From NCBI RefSeq assembly GCF_026008495.1, contig NZ_BQUN01000113.1:52712-91282 (forward strand): 38,571 nucleotides of DNA, given 5' to 3'. The position numbers were made by a program, and so were the translations under genes. This DNA is from Streptomyces sp. A012304. Its GTDB lineage: Bacteria; Actinomycetota; Actinomycetes; Streptomycetales; Streptomycetaceae. Below, one piece after another: positions 1 to 10,912 of the stretch. The notes beneath the pieces are model-generated. The model ran no database searches and was not told the DNA's origin. It was given only the letters and a program-made list of their open reading frames with translations. Position 1 is the first letter of the stretch, and each line of letters begins with the position of its first letter.

Positions 1-279
1 GACCGATCGAGCGCGCGCGGGCCGGGCCGTCTGGCCGAATGTGCCCGGGGCCGGCCGTCTGGCTGTGCCTGTCGTGTGTCGGCCGCGCGATCGAGCGCGC
101 GCGAGTTGGCTGCCCGGCCGAACGGGTCTGGGCCGGCCGTTTGGCAGAACGCGCGCGGACCGGCCGTCTGGCCTGGCCGGATGCGCGCGGAGTCGACCGT
201 CTGGCCGTGCCCGTCCGGGTACGGCCGGCCTGTCGGACGTGCTCCGGGGCCGGCAGCCCTGCCGACCCACCCGGTGCCG
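1..279. repeat. Degenerate repeat region, no gene seen
   Basis: Non-coding stretch downstream of the minus-strand baeRF gene. It holds five copies of the 9-base word CCGTCTGGC (one with T for C) at 27-35, 55-63, 137-145, 164-172 and 197-205, usually preceded by GGCCGG or GACCG. The word GATCGAGCGCGCGCG occurs at the very start and again near position 91. Spacing is irregular (28, 82, 27 and 33 bases), so this is a decayed array rather than a clean tandem repeat. All forward open frames here are GC-driven and lack a credible start. The array may continue to the left of the window. Confidence 0.6.
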
Positions 280-1383
280 TCACTTCCAGCGCAGCAGCGC
301 CCCCAGGCCGCCCACCGGGGCGTCCTCGTCCGTGGCCGGGACGACCAGGACCGGTGCGTCCGTGGCGACCGCCGAACGGATCAGGGCGTCGTCCGCGCGG
401 GCCGGCCACGAGTGCTGCTCGCCGAGCGTCTTCAGCTCCGTACGGCGCACGGCCAGCTGGTCCGGGTCCTCGCCGATCCACACCTCACGGTGGGTGTCGG
501 CGCCGTCGGCGCGGATCAGCAGCTCGTCGATCCGGTGCTCACGCGCCGCCTCGACCAGCGCGGGCACCCCCTCCACCGCCCCGGCACGCCCCTCGTCGTC
601 GGGTGCGCGGGCGGCAAGGAAACGTTCCAGCTCGGCGTCGGCCTGCCGGCGCGCGTGCTCGACGCGGGCCGCCTCCACGTCATCGTCGAGCAGCCTGCTG
701 CCGGCCCCGTGCGACGCCTCGACCACGCGGTCGTGCAGCCGCTGCGGCAACCGCTCGTGCACGGCCCGCCGCTCCCGGTCGTCGCCCACCAGGATCAGCA
801 GGTCGGCCCGGGTCTCCTCCTGGCACACGGCGAGCGCGTCGGCGATCTCCGCCGCGTTGTGCTCCCAGGTGTTCTCCACCCTCAGCTGGAAGTGCCGCTC
901 CGACCAGTCGGCCGACGCCGTACGGTGGACCGGATACTGCCGACCGGCGACCTTCCCCGCGTCCTCGTGACGCAGCCCGCTGCGCAGCTCGAAGTCGGCG
1001 CCCTTGCGGTCGATGTACGCCACCACGCACACCGGGTCCTGGTCGGCCAGCTCCAGCAGCGGCGTGACCCTCGGCAAAGGCGCCCACTCCGCCCAGTCGC
1101 CCTGCGGGGGCCGGGCCAGCGCCGGGTCGAGGACGACCTCCCCGGCCCGCGCGAAGAGGGCCCGCCCGTGCGGTTCGGAGGAGTGCCGCAGCTCCTCGAT
1201 CGCGTGCTCCACCGCCCGGCAGGTCGCCGCGTCCGCACCCTGTCGCTCCAGCTCCCGCGCCATGGCGGAGGCCGTCAGGTGGCGTTCGTGGGGGGTGCTC
1301 TCCGTGTGCCGGGAAGTGTCGACGTACACGGAGGCCCAGGGGCCGGAATGTTCGTACAGTGGATGCAGAAAAGCGAGATCCAT
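280..1383 (-). CDS. baeRF family 2 release-factor-like protein (Rv2629-like)
   Basis: Predicted 367-residue cytosolic protein resembling bacterial relatives of the archaeal/eukaryotic peptide-release-factor fold (baeRF family 2, the Mycobacterium Rv2629 type). Family members are linked to stress and to stalled or hibernating ribosomes, but no enzymatic reaction is established. Seen in the sequence: an N-terminal region starting MDLAFLHPLYE, a central strand VVAYIDRKGADF, and the usual C-terminal ending VLVVPATDEDAP followed by GGLGALLRWK. The ATG at 1383 is chosen because a GGGAGG ribosome binding site precedes it and the family start matches. Frame extension further upstream is a GC artefact. 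It is divergent from the DUF6158 gene, and a SigB-type promoter-like sequence lies about 40 bases upstream. Confidence 0.82.
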   Translation of the reverse strand: MDLAFLHPLYEHSGPWASVYVDTSRHTESTPHERHLTASAMARELERQGADAATCRAVEHAIEELRHSSEPHGRALFARAGEVVLDPALARPPQGDWAEWAPLPRVTPLLELADQDPVCVVAYIDRKGADFELRSGLRHEDAGKVAGRQYPVHRTASADWSERHFQLRVENTWEHNAAEIADALAVCQEETRADLLILVGDDRERRAVHERLPQRLHDRVVEASHGAGSRLLDDDVEAARVEHARRQADAELERFLAARAPDDEGRAGAVEGVPALVEAAREHRIDELLIRADGADTHREVWIGEDPDQLAVRRTELKTLGEQHSWPARADDALIRSAVATDAPVLVVPATDEDAPVGGLGALLRWK

Positions 1384-1407
1384 GGCTCCCTCCCGGGTGC
1401 CGCTCGG

Positions 1408-1453
1408 GGGTCTTTGCTCACCGGGCGGGTACCCGAACCCCATGGACGAACAC
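1408..1453. promoter_or_regulatory. Bidirectional SigB-type promoter with palindromic -10
   Basis: The 8-base palindrome GGGTACCC (1427-1434) gives a GGGTAC -10 element on both strands. On the plus strand it is preceded by GGGT at 1408-1411 with a 15-base spacer. On the minus strand it is preceded by GTGT (1453 to 1450), also with a 15-base spacer. Both fit the Streptomyces SigB consensus GNNT-N14-16-GGGTAC/T. Predicted starts would serve the baeRF gene leftward and the DUF6158 gene rightward. The GNNT part is weakly informative, so the palindromic -10 is the main evidence. Confidence 0.5.
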
Positions 1454-1471
1454 GACGAGTGGGGCACCACG

Positions 1472-1819
1472 ATGACCGGAGTCGACCCGGATCGGCTGGA
1501 CGACCAGCAGCTCATGAAGGAGCTGGAGACGATCCACCGCACGCGCCACGACACCCTGCTGTACGGCTCGAACGACGCGCTGCGCGCCCACAACGACCGC
1601 ATGGCGCGGCTGGAGGGCGAGTACCTGCGCCGCAACCCGCGCCGCTCCGTCGCGCCCGGCCGCACCCGGGAGGGCGCCCGCGAGCGCGCCACCTCGGAGG
1701 ACGCGACCGGCACGGCTCCCTCGGGCACCCCGGTGGGCAAGTGGGGTCCGGGATCGACAGGGCGGGGAACCGGGCGGGAGAGGGGAGCGGGAACGAGCGA
1801 GAGCCCCGGCGGGGTGTGA
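1472..1819 (+). CDS. DUF6158 family protein
   Basis: Small, charged, probably cytosolic protein of about 115 residues, with no membrane segment or signal peptide. The core MTGVDPDRLDDQQLMKEL, followed by ETIHRTRHDTLLYGSNDAL and an RxNPRR stretch with a TREGARE motif, is the conserved signature of the Streptomyces DUF6158 family, whose function is unknown. The C-terminus is low-complexity (Gly/Thr/Arg). Two in-frame ATGs are possible: 1442, which would be nearly leaderless from the SigB-type promoter at 1427, and 1472, at the start of the conserved core. I prefer 1472, with a weak GTGGGG before it. It is divergent from the baeRF gene and probably shares its stress promoter. Confidence 0.72.
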   Translation: MTGVDPDRLDDQQLMKELETIHRTRHDTLLYGSNDALRAHNDRMARLEGEYLRRNPRRSVAPGRTREGARERATSEDATGTAPSGTPVGKWGPGSTGRGTGRERGAGTSESPGGV

Positions 1820-1825
1820 CCCCAC

Positions 1826-1841
1826 CGGGACTCCGGTCCCG
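1826..1841. terminator. Hairpin terminator between convergent genes
   Basis: CGGGAC (1826-1831), loop TCCG and GTCCCG (1836-1841) form a 6-bp stem just after the DUF6158 stop. It is followed by the T-rich CGTTCTTCT on the plus strand. It sits in the 44-bp gap between the DUF6158 gene and the convergent catalase gene and could end both transcripts. Confidence 0.5.
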
Positions 1842-1863
1842 CGTTCTTCTCCGCTGCCGCGCC

Positions 1864-3966
1864 TCAGCGCCGCAGCGGCCGCCGGCCCGGGTGCCGGTGC
1901 CCCGCGACGGCATCCACGAACGCCTGTAGGAACTCGGCGCTCGCCGTGCCCGGCGAGGTGTCCGTCACCACGCCCCGTTCGCTGACCACCCGATGGAACT
2001 CGCTCGACAGCCGCACCCCCTCCGGGTCCAGGGTGGACAGCACGCCCACGCCGGAGCCCAGTGCTCCGACCGGTTTCCCGTGCCGGTAGGCGTCCCGTAC
2101 GAAGCGCATGGCGTCCGGGTCCTGCGTCAGCGCCGGCGTGCCGGTGGGTCCGCCCGGCAGCAGGACGGCGTCGTACAGCACCGAGGCGACGGTCGGCAGT
2201 GCGCGGTCGACCGCATACAGTTCACCGTCGGCTCCCCGCACCGAGCCCTCCGTCGCCGCCAGCGCCTCCACGAGCACCCCTCGTTCCGCCAGCGCCTCCC
2301 GCACCGAGGTCACCTGGTCCGCGTCCACGCCGTCGGTGACCAGGACCGCGACCCGCCGGGTACGGATCGAACCGTCCCCGCGCAGTGACTCCAGGCTGAG
2401 CGCGGGGGAGGACAGCTTCGACGCCGACCGGGTCTCGGTCGGCTCCGGCACGCCGATGCCCCGGGCCACCTGGATCGCCAACTCGCCGTCCACCTTGGCC
2501 AGTTCACGGACCGTGCGGGCCCGAACCGTGCGTGCGTCGACCTTGCCCAGCTCGAACCGGAAGGCCTCGACGATGTGCTGCTTCTCCCAGTCGCTCATGC
2601 TGTTCCAGAACAGCGCGGCCTGGCTGTGGTGGTCCTGGAAACTCGGGCTGCGCCGGCGGATCTTGGCGCCGTCGACGCGTTCCGTGTAGTGGGTGAACGC
2701 CGCGCTGTCGACGCCCGCGTGCGCCGGGCAGCCGCCGCCGAGGGAGTTCGGGAAGTAGTTGGTGCCCCGGTGGACGGTGCTCTGGTGGTAGCCGTCGCGC
2801 TGGTTGGTGCGCACCGGCGCCACCGGCCGGTTGACCGGCAGCTGCGAGAAGTTGGGGCCGCCGAGACGGATCAACTGGGTGTCCAGGTAGGAGAAGTTGC
2901 GGGCCTGGAGCAGCGGGTCGTTGGTGAAGTCGATGCCCGGCACCACGTTCGCCGTGTGGAAGGCGACCTGCTCGGTCTCGGCGAAGAAGTTCTCCGGATT
3001 GCGGTCCAGCACCATCCGGCCGATCGGCCGCACCGGCACCTGCTCCTCAGGGATGATCTTCGTGGCGTCGAGCAGATCGAAGTCGAAGGCGAACTCGTCC
3101 TCCTCCGCCACGAGTTGGACGCCCAGCTCCCACTCCGGGTACTCGCCCGCCTCGATCGCCTCCCACAGGTCACGCCGGTTGAAGTCCGGATCGCGGCCCT
3201 GGCACTCCTGCGCCTCGTCCCACACCAGCGAGTGCACGCCCAGCTTCGGCTTCCAGTGGAACTTCACGAACGTGCCGCGCCCCTCGGCGTTCACGAACCG
3301 GAAGGTGTGCACGCCGAAGCCCTGCATCATGCGGTAGCTGCGCGGGATCGCCCGGTCCGACATCAGCCACATGATCGCGTGCAGGGTCTCCGGCTGGAGC
3401 GACACGAAGTCCCAGAGGGTGTCGTGCGCGGAGGCGCCCGTCGGGATGTCGTTGTGCGGCTCCGGCTTCACCGCGTGCACGAAGTCGGGGAACTTGATGC
3501 CGTCCTGGATGAAGAAGACCGGGAAGTTGTTCCCCACCAGGTCGTAGTTGCCCTCCGACGTGTAGAACTTGGTGGCGAAACCGCGCACGTCCCGCACGGT
3601 GTCCGCCGAGCCCTTCGGGCCCTGCACGGTGGAGAACCGCACGAACACCGGCGTGCGCACCGACGGGTCCTGGAGGAAGGCCGCCCGGGTGAACTCCGCG
3701 CAGGACTCGTACGGTTCGAAGTAGCCGTACGCGCCCGCGCCCCGTGCGTGCACCACCCGCTCCGGGATGCGCTCGTGGTCGAAGCGGGTGAGCTTCTCCC
3801 GGAAGTGGAAGTCCTCCATCAGTGTCGGACCGCGCTCGCCGGCGGCCAGCGAGTCGTTGGTGTGGTCGACCTCCACCCCCTGATCGGTGGTGAGCGGCCC
3901 GGATGCCGGGTCCTCGGCGCGGAAGGCCTCCCGCTGCCGCTGCTTGCGGTCGGTCGGCCCCTCCAT
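1864..3966 (-). CDS. katE: Large-subunit catalase HPII (hydroperoxidase)
   Basis: Heme catalase that converts hydrogen peroxide to water and oxygen; 700 residues, typical of clade 2 large-subunit catalases. The essential His lies in RVVHARG (H73), the distal Asn in GNNFPVFF (N146/N147), and the heme-ligand Tyr in RNFSYLDTQLIR (Y360). Residues about 536-700 form the extra C-terminal domain with the class I glutamine-amidotransferase/DJ-1 fold (RRVAVLVTDGVDAD, VLLPGGPTGTP). It contains no cysteine nucleophile, as usual for HPII. The ATG overlaps the stop of the upstream DJ-1/PfpI gene by one base (ATGA-type junction), so the two are translationally coupled. The first 40 residues are charged and without signal peptide, fitting a cytosolic enzyme. 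Confidence 0.95.
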   Translation of the reverse strand: MEGPTDRKQRQREAFRAEDPASGPLTTDQGVEVDHTNDSLAAGERGPTLMEDFHFREKLTRFDHERIPERVVHARGAGAYGYFEPYESCAEFTRAAFLQDPSVRTPVFVRFSTVQGPKGSADTVRDVRGFATKFYTSEGNYDLVGNNFPVFFIQDGIKFPDFVHAVKPEPHNDIPTGASAHDTLWDFVSLQPETLHAIMWLMSDRAIPRSYRMMQGFGVHTFRFVNAEGRGTFVKFHWKPKLGVHSLVWDEAQECQGRDPDFNRRDLWEAIEAGEYPEWELGVQLVAEEDEFAFDFDLLDATKIIPEEQVPVRPIGRMVLDRNPENFFAETEQVAFHTANVVPGIDFTNDPLLQARNFSYLDTQLIRLGGPNFSQLPVNRPVAPVRTNQRDGYHQSTVHRGTNYFPNSLGGGCPAHAGVDSAAFTHYTERVDGAKIRRRSPSFQDHHSQAALFWNSMSDWEKQHIVEAFRFELGKVDARTVRARTVRELAKVDGELAIQVARGIGVPEPTETRSASKLSSPALSLESLRGDGSIRTRRVAVLVTDGVDADQVTSVREALAERGVLVEALAATEGSVRGADGELYAVDRALPTVASVLYDAVLLPGGPTGTPALTQDPDAMRFVRDAYRHGKPVGALGSGVGVLSTLDPEGVRLSSEFHRVVSERGVVTDTSPGTASAEFLQAFVDAVAGHRHPGRRPLRR

Positions 3967-4508
3967 CAGCCGGCCTCCTTCGCGAAGACGTCCAGGAAGG
4001 TCTCGCAGAACGCCTTCAGATCACCCGGCTTGCGGCTGGTCACCAGCTGGTTGGTCCCGTGGTCGCAGACCTTGACCTGCTCGTCGACCCAGGTGCCGCC
4101 GGCGTTGCGGATGTCGGTCCGCAGGCTCGGCCACGAGGTCAGCACCCGGCCCCGTACGACGTCCGCCTCGACGAGGGTCCACGGGGCGTGGCAGATCGCG
4201 GCGACCGGCCGGCCCTGCTCGAAGAAGTCCCTGACGAAGGACACGGCCTTGTCGTCGGTGCGCAGGAAGTCGGGGTTGGCGACGCCGCCCGGCAGGACCA
4301 GCCCGCCGAAGGACTCCGCCGCCGCCTCGCCGACGACCTCGTCCACCCTGAACGTGTCCGCCTTGTCGAGGTGGTGGAAGGCCTGCACCTCACCGGGCTC
4401 GGTCGACACGAGGACGGGCTCGTGGCCCGCGTCGACCGCGGCCTGCCAGGGATCGGTCAGCTCCACCTGCTCGACGCCCTCGGGTGCCGTCAGAAACGCG
4501 ATACGCAT
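3966..4508 (-). CDS. DJ-1/PfpI family protein
   Basis: Protein of 180 residues with a flavodoxin-like class I amidotransferase fold. The family includes protein deglycases/glyoxalase III enzymes, intracellular peptidases and redox chaperones. The nucleophile is visible in PVAAICHAPWTL (C106, H107), and the glycine-rich GGLVLPGGVANPD loop is intact. The ATG at 4508 is preceded by AAAGGA. The first gene of the katE operon, its TGA overlaps the catalase ATG. Its fold is the same as the extra domain at the end of KatE, but only this free copy keeps the catalytic Cys. A role in repair of carbonyl or oxidative damage alongside the catalase is an inference; which reaction it catalyses cannot be told from sequence. 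Confidence 0.88.
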   Translation of the reverse strand: MRIAFLTAPEGVEQVELTDPWQAAVDAGHEPVLVSTEPGEVQAFHHLDKADTFRVDEVVGEAAAESFGGLVLPGGVANPDFLRTDDKAVSFVRDFFEQGRPVAAICHAPWTLVEADVVRGRVLTSWPSLRTDIRNAGGTWVDEQVKVCDHGTNQLVTSRKPGDLKAFCETFLDVFAKEAG

Positions 4509-4803
4509 GATCGTTCGATGTCCTTTCGTGGCACGCCAGGCGGCCTCGTCGCCCCCCGGCACGCTGCTTGTTCTTCTTCCTTGCGTCAGCGGTGGTGGGT
4601 GGCCCGCCTCGGCCCGGCGGTGGGTCACCGCCGGGCCGGCTGTGGCTGGACCTCGCGTCCGCCGCGAGCGTCTCCGCGCACGTCCCTCGGCCGCGGCCCT
4701 AGCCGGCCCCGTCGCCGGCCAGGCCGCGGCCAGCCGGTCGCGGGTCAGCGGCAGCGGGCCGCGGGTCAGCGGTAGCGGGTCGTCGCGGTGGTCGCGGTGG
4801 TCG
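4509..4803. other. Intergenic region with short direct repeats
   Basis: No gene seen. It is the upstream region of the DJ-1/katE operon and downstream region of the DUF2795 gene. Near 4738-4805 it contains repeats of GCGGGTCAGCGG and GTCGCGGTG. No GGGTAC element was found in it for the katE operon. Confidence 0.5.
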
Positions 4804-5181
4804 TCACCCGCCCCTCACCAGCGTCTCGGCCAGCTCCTGGACCGTGCCGTAGCGCGCCGTGCGCGGCAGCCGCCGTACCGCCTCGACCAGGGCGTCCGGC
4901 GCGTTCTTGCGACGCAGGGTCCGGGCCAGTTCGTCCGGGCCCGCGGGGAAGGAGCTGCGGCCCAGGATCCGGGCCAGCTCCAGCCGTACCGTCGCCAGCG
5001 ACGCCCGGGCGCCCCCGGGCACCACCGGGCCGCCCCAGATCTCCGGGTCGTCCTCGGCGGACGGTTCCGGGTCGTGCCACTCCTCCGAGCGCGTGGGATG
5101 CCCGGACCTGAGCAGGCCCTGCAGTTCGTGCTTCATCTCGTCGTCCCGGTGGACACTCAGCCGGTCACTGCCTCGCTGCAT
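4804..5181 (-). CDS. DUF2795 domain protein
   Basis: Cytosolic protein of 125 residues. The N-terminal half is acidic and low-complexity (MQRGSDRLSVHRDDEMKHEL, then SEEWHDPEPSAEDDPE). The C-terminal half (from about residue 62) is a DUF2795 domain: RLELARILGRSSFPAGPDEL, a RKNAP turn, then VEAVRRLPRTARYGTVQEL. DUF2795 is a small helical domain of unknown function common in actinobacteria. The ATG at 5181 has an excellent GGAGGGAGAC ribosome binding site. A SigB-type promoter-like sequence (GTGT-N15-GGGTAC) is 36 bases upstream, so membership in the general-stress regulon is likely. Confidence 0.82.
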   Translation of the reverse strand: MQRGSDRLSVHRDDEMKHELQGLLRSGHPTRSEEWHDPEPSAEDDPEIWGGPVVPGGARASLATVRLELARILGRSSFPAGPDELARTLRRKNAPDALVEAVRRLPRTARYGTVQELAETLVRGG

Positions 5182-5216
5182 GTCTCCCTCCAGATCTACG
5201 GGAACCGGCCCACCGC

Positions 5217-5241
5217 GTACCCGTGGGGCGGGAGCCGACAC
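5217..5241 (-). promoter_or_regulatory. SigB-type promoter for DUF2795 gene
   Basis: On the minus strand GTGT (5241 to 5238), a 15-base spacer and GGGTAC (5222 to 5217) match the Streptomyces SigB consensus GNNT-N14-16-GGGTAC. The predicted start is about 25-30 bases before the ATG at 5181, leaving room for its GGAGGG site. It has the same layout (GTGT, 15 bases, GGGTAC) as the minus-strand promoter of the baeRF gene. Confidence 0.55.
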
Positions 5242-5342
5242 GGGGATCGTCCGGCCGATGTCGGCGCGATGCGCGACGGGCCCGCCGAAGGTGCCGCCGG
5301 AGCACCCGGAGGGTGTCGGTGCCATGTGGCACGATTCCGAGG

Positions 5343-5786
<444 letters not shown>

Positions 5787-5796
5787 CGTGACAGCC

Positions 5797-6207
5797 ATGG
5801 ACATCAGGATTCACGCGAGCTTCCTCCCGCACGACGACCCCGACGCCGCCCTGGCGTTCTACCGCGACATCCTCGGCTTCGAGGTCCGCAACGACGTCGG
5901 ATACGGCGGCATGCGCTGGATCACGGTCGGCCCGGCCGACCAGCCCGGCACCTCCATCGTCCTGACCCCGCCGGGGGCGGACCCCGGCGTCACCGACGAC
6001 GAGCGCCGCACCATCGCCGAGATGATGGCCAAGGGCACCTACGCCGGGATCGTCCTGGCCAGCGCCGACGTCGACGGCACCTTCGAGCGGGTGCAGGCCG
6101 GCGGCGCCGAGGTCGTCCAGGAGCCGACCGACCAGCCGTACGGCGTGCGCGACTGCGCCTTCCGCGACCCCGCGGGCAACATGGTCCGCATCCAGCAGCC
6201 GAGCTGA
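5797..6207 (+). CDS. VOC (glyoxalase/bleomycin-resistance) family protein
   Basis: Protein of 136 residues with the vicinal-oxygen-chelate fold: a paired beta-alpha-beta-beta-beta layout with FLPHDDPDAALAFYRDILGF at the start, FERVQAGGAEVVQEPTDQPY in the middle, and the closing DCAFRDPAGNMVRIQQPS. Family members bind metal and act as glyoxalases, dioxygenases or drug-binding proteins; the substrate here is unknown. Start ATG 5797 is preferred over an in-frame GTG at 5788 because the conserved fold begins directly after it. It follows the AraC regulator closely and is probably co-transcribed. A short hairpin at 6208-6227 follows the stop. Confidence 0.87.
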   Translation: MDIRIHASFLPHDDPDAALAFYRDILGFEVRNDVGYGGMRWITVGPADQPGTSIVLTPPGADPGVTDDERRTIAEMMAKGTYAGIVLASADVDGTFERVQAGGAEVVQEPTDQPYGVRDCAFRDPAGNMVRIQQPS

Positions 6208-6227
6208 GCCCTCCGGCGATCGAGGGC
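6208..6227 (+). terminator. Hairpin after VOC gene
   Basis: GCCCTC (6208-6213) and GAGGGC (6222-6227) form a 6-bp stem with an 8-base loop immediately at the VOC stop codon. No T-tract follows. It would separate the AraC-VOC transcript from the UvrA-like gene. Confidence 0.35.
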
Positions 6228-6384
6228 CCTCCGCCCAGGACCGCCGGACGTGTGCCGGCCACGCCGCAGCGCCGTTCCCCGATTTTCCCGCGCCGCCCCC
6301 GGGCCGGGCGCGAAGCTGGTCGCCGAAGCCAGGCGACGACGACGGAGACCGCGCAGACGGCTCCGCCCGACAGATGGAGACATG

Positions 6385-8772
<2,388 letters not shown>

Positions 8773-8779
8773 CCCGGCC

Positions 8780-8815
8780 GCCGCCCCGGCCGCCCCGGAC
8801 GGCCGCCGGGGCGGC
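8780..8815. terminator. Bidirectional terminator between convergent genes
   Basis: GCCGCCCCGGC (8780-8790) and GCCGGGGCGGC (8805-8815) form a perfect 11-bp stem with a 14-base loop. It lies in the 78-bp gap between the UvrA-like gene and the convergent TPP enzyme gene, placed to stop transcription from both sides. Confidence 0.65.
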
Positions 8816-8850
8816 ACTGAGGAGAGCCCGGTCGCCGAGCCCGGTGGTGG

Positions 8851-10650
8851 CTACCGCCTCCCCCGGCCCGGCAGGAACTCCTGCACCTTCGCCTTGAAGC
8901 CCTGCTTGATCATCGAGCCGCGGTCCGCGTCGCCCTTGAGGATCGACTCGGCCGTCGCCTCCATCTGCTCCCAGGTCGCGTGCGGCGGGATCGGCGGGAC
9001 GGCCGGGTCGGTGAGGAACTCCACCACCGCCGGCCCGTCCGCCGCGAGCGCCGTACGCCAGCCCGCCTCGACGTCCTCCGGCTTCTCCACGCGCACCCCG
9101 GTCAGCCCCAGGGAGCGGGCGAACGCCGCGTACTGCACGTCCGGCAGCTGCTGCGAGGGCAGGAAGGACGGCGCGCCCTCCATCGACCGCATCTCCCACG
9201 TCACCTGGTTGAGGTCCTGGTTGTTCCACACCGCCACGACCAGCCGCGGATCGAGCCAGCGGTCCCGGTACTTCGCCGCCGTGATCAGCTCCGCCAGCCC
9301 GTTCATCTGCATCGCCCCGTCCCCGACCAGCGCGATCACCGGCCGGTTCGGGTGGGCGAACTTCGCGCCGATCGCGTACGGCACCCCGCAGCCCATCGTC
9401 GCGAGCGTCCCGGACAGCGAACCCCGCATGCCCGGCCGCATCGTGAGGTGCCGCGCGTACCAGTTGGCCACCGAACCCGAGTCGGAGGTGACGATCGCGT
9501 CCTCCGGCAGCAGCGGATCCAGCGCCCGTGCCACGTACTCGGGGTTGATCGGGTCCGCCGACAGCTCGGCCCGCCGCTCCATCACCTCCCGCCAGTGCCG
9601 TACGTTGTCACACACCGTCTCGAACCACTCGCGGCCGCGCGACTCCTCGGACGTCAGCATCGGGATCAGCCGCCGCAGCGTCTCCCGTGCGTCACCGACG
9701 AGGTTCACCTCGTACGGGTAGCGCATCCCCACCATGTGCGGATCGATGTCGATCTGCACCCCCCGCGCGTCGCCGAACTCCGGCAGGAACTGTGTGTAGG
9801 GGAAGGACGAGCCGATCGTCAGCAGGGTGTCGCAGTCGCGCATCAACTCGTACGACGGACGGGTGCCGAGCAGGCCGATCGAGCCGGTGACATAGGGGAG
9901 TTCGTCGCTGAGGACGTCCTTGCCGAGCAGCGCCTTGGCCACGCCCGCGCCCAGCAGTTCGGCGATCCGCTCCACCTCGGCGCGCGCCTTCGCCGCGCCC
10001 TGCCCCACCAGGATCGCCACCTTGTCGCCGGAGTCGAGGATCTCCGCCGCCCGCCGCAGCGACTCCTCCGACGGGACGGTCGTCCACTCGCTCTGGTCCA
10101 GGCTGGAGGGCACCATCTTGAACTCGTGCGTCGGCGGCGAGTAGTCCAGCTCCTGCACATCCCCGGGAAGGATGATCGCGGTGGGGCAGCGGCGGGCGTA
10201 CGCGGTGCGGATCGCCCGGTCCAGGACGTTCGGCAGCTGCTCGGGCACGGTCACCGTCTCCACGAACTCCGAGGCGACGTCCTTGAACAGCGTGTGCAGG
10301 TCCACCTCCTGCTGGTAGGAGCCGCCCATCGCGGTGCGGTGCGTCTGGCCGACGATCGCCAGCACCGGCACATGGTCCAGCTTGGCGTCGTACAGGCCGT
10401 TGAGGAGGTGGATCGCGCCCGGCCCGGACGTCGCCGCGCACACCCCGAGACGGCCGCTGAACTTGGCGTAGCCGACCGCCTGGAACGCGGACATCTCCTC
10501 GTGCCGGGACTGCACGAACCGTGGCTCGTTGTCGGCGCGGCCCCAGGCGGCCAGCAGACCGTTGATCCCGTCGCCGGGGTAGCCGAAGACGTGCTCCACA
10601 CCCCACTCGCGCAGCCGCTGCAGGATGTGGTCGGAGACCTTGGTGCTCAT
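8851..10650 (-). CDS. Thiamine-pyrophosphate enzyme, pyruvate oxidase/PoxB type
   Basis: Protein of 599 residues with the three-domain layout of pyruvate oxidase/acetolactate-synthase-like enzymes. An N-terminal Pyr domain carries the catalytic Glu in SRHEEMSAFQAVGYAK (E51) and the GYPGDGINGLL loop. The middle FAD/nucleotide-like domain is at about 190-330. The C-terminal PP domain has the TPP/Mg motif GDGAMQMN near 440, followed about 30 residues later by WNNQDLNQ. Of the family, the PoxB type (pyruvate to acetate and carbon dioxide, feeding quinones at the membrane) fits best, judging from the VTWEMRSMEG stretch and length. Start ATG 10650 has GGGAGG upstream. A GGGTAC element at 10706-10701 precedes it. 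Its place next to a stress sigma factor fits PoxB control in stationary phase elsewhere. Confidence 0.85.
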   Translation of the reverse strand: MSTKVSDHILQRLREWGVEHVFGYPGDGINGLLAAWGRADNEPRFVQSRHEEMSAFQAVGYAKFSGRLGVCAATSGPGAIHLLNGLYDAKLDHVPVLAIVGQTHRTAMGGSYQQEVDLHTLFKDVASEFVETVTVPEQLPNVLDRAIRTAYARRCPTAIILPGDVQELDYSPPTHEFKMVPSSLDQSEWTTVPSEESLRRAAEILDSGDKVAILVGQGAAKARAEVERIAELLGAGVAKALLGKDVLSDELPYVTGSIGLLGTRPSYELMRDCDTLLTIGSSFPYTQFLPEFGDARGVQIDIDPHMVGMRYPYEVNLVGDARETLRRLIPMLTSEESRGREWFETVCDNVRHWREVMERRAELSADPINPEYVARALDPLLPEDAIVTSDSGSVANWYARHLTMRPGMRGSLSGTLATMGCGVPYAIGAKFAHPNRPVIALVGDGAMQMNGLAELITAAKYRDRWLDPRLVVAVWNNQDLNQVTWEMRSMEGAPSFLPSQQLPDVQYAAFARSLGLTGVRVEKPEDVEAGWRTALAADGPAVVEFLTDPAVPPIPPHATWEQMEATAESILKGDADRGSMIKQGFKAKVQEFLPGRGRR

Positions 10651-10700
10651 GAGATGGGACCTCCCGGGCATCGGGAAACGAGGGCATGGGGCGGACGTCC

Positions 10701-10706
10701 GTACCC
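10701..10706 (-). promoter_or_regulatory. Possible SigB-type -10 for PoxB-type gene
   Basis: Minus-strand GGGTAC (10706 to 10701), 50 bases before the ATG at 10650. No GNNT lies at 14-16 bases upstream, so only half of the SigB consensus is present. Confidence 0.25.
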
Positions 10707-10746
10707 CCTGCCGGGTCACCTCCCGGGCCGCCGGAAAACCTGGGGC

Positions 10747-10771
10747 GTTTGCGGGCGCCGGCCTCGGGCAG
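10747..10771 (+). promoter_or_regulatory. Weak SigB-like promoter ahead of sigma gene
   Basis: GTTT (10747-10750), a 15-base spacer and GGGCAG (10766-10771). The -35 part is ideal for this sigma class but the -10 differs from GGGTAC at two places. If real, it would allow autoregulation of the sigma factor whose ATG is at 10913. Confidence 0.2.
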
Positions 10772-10912
10772 GCGCAGCCCCAGTGCTTCGGACCGGAGGC
10801 ACGCCCGTGGGGCACCGCATGACACGCGGCCCCGGCAGGCCCGTCCGGCTGCCGCCGCCCTCCCACGGTGACCGGCCAACCCAGAGCACTTCCTAGGGAG
10901 TTGCTACGCACC

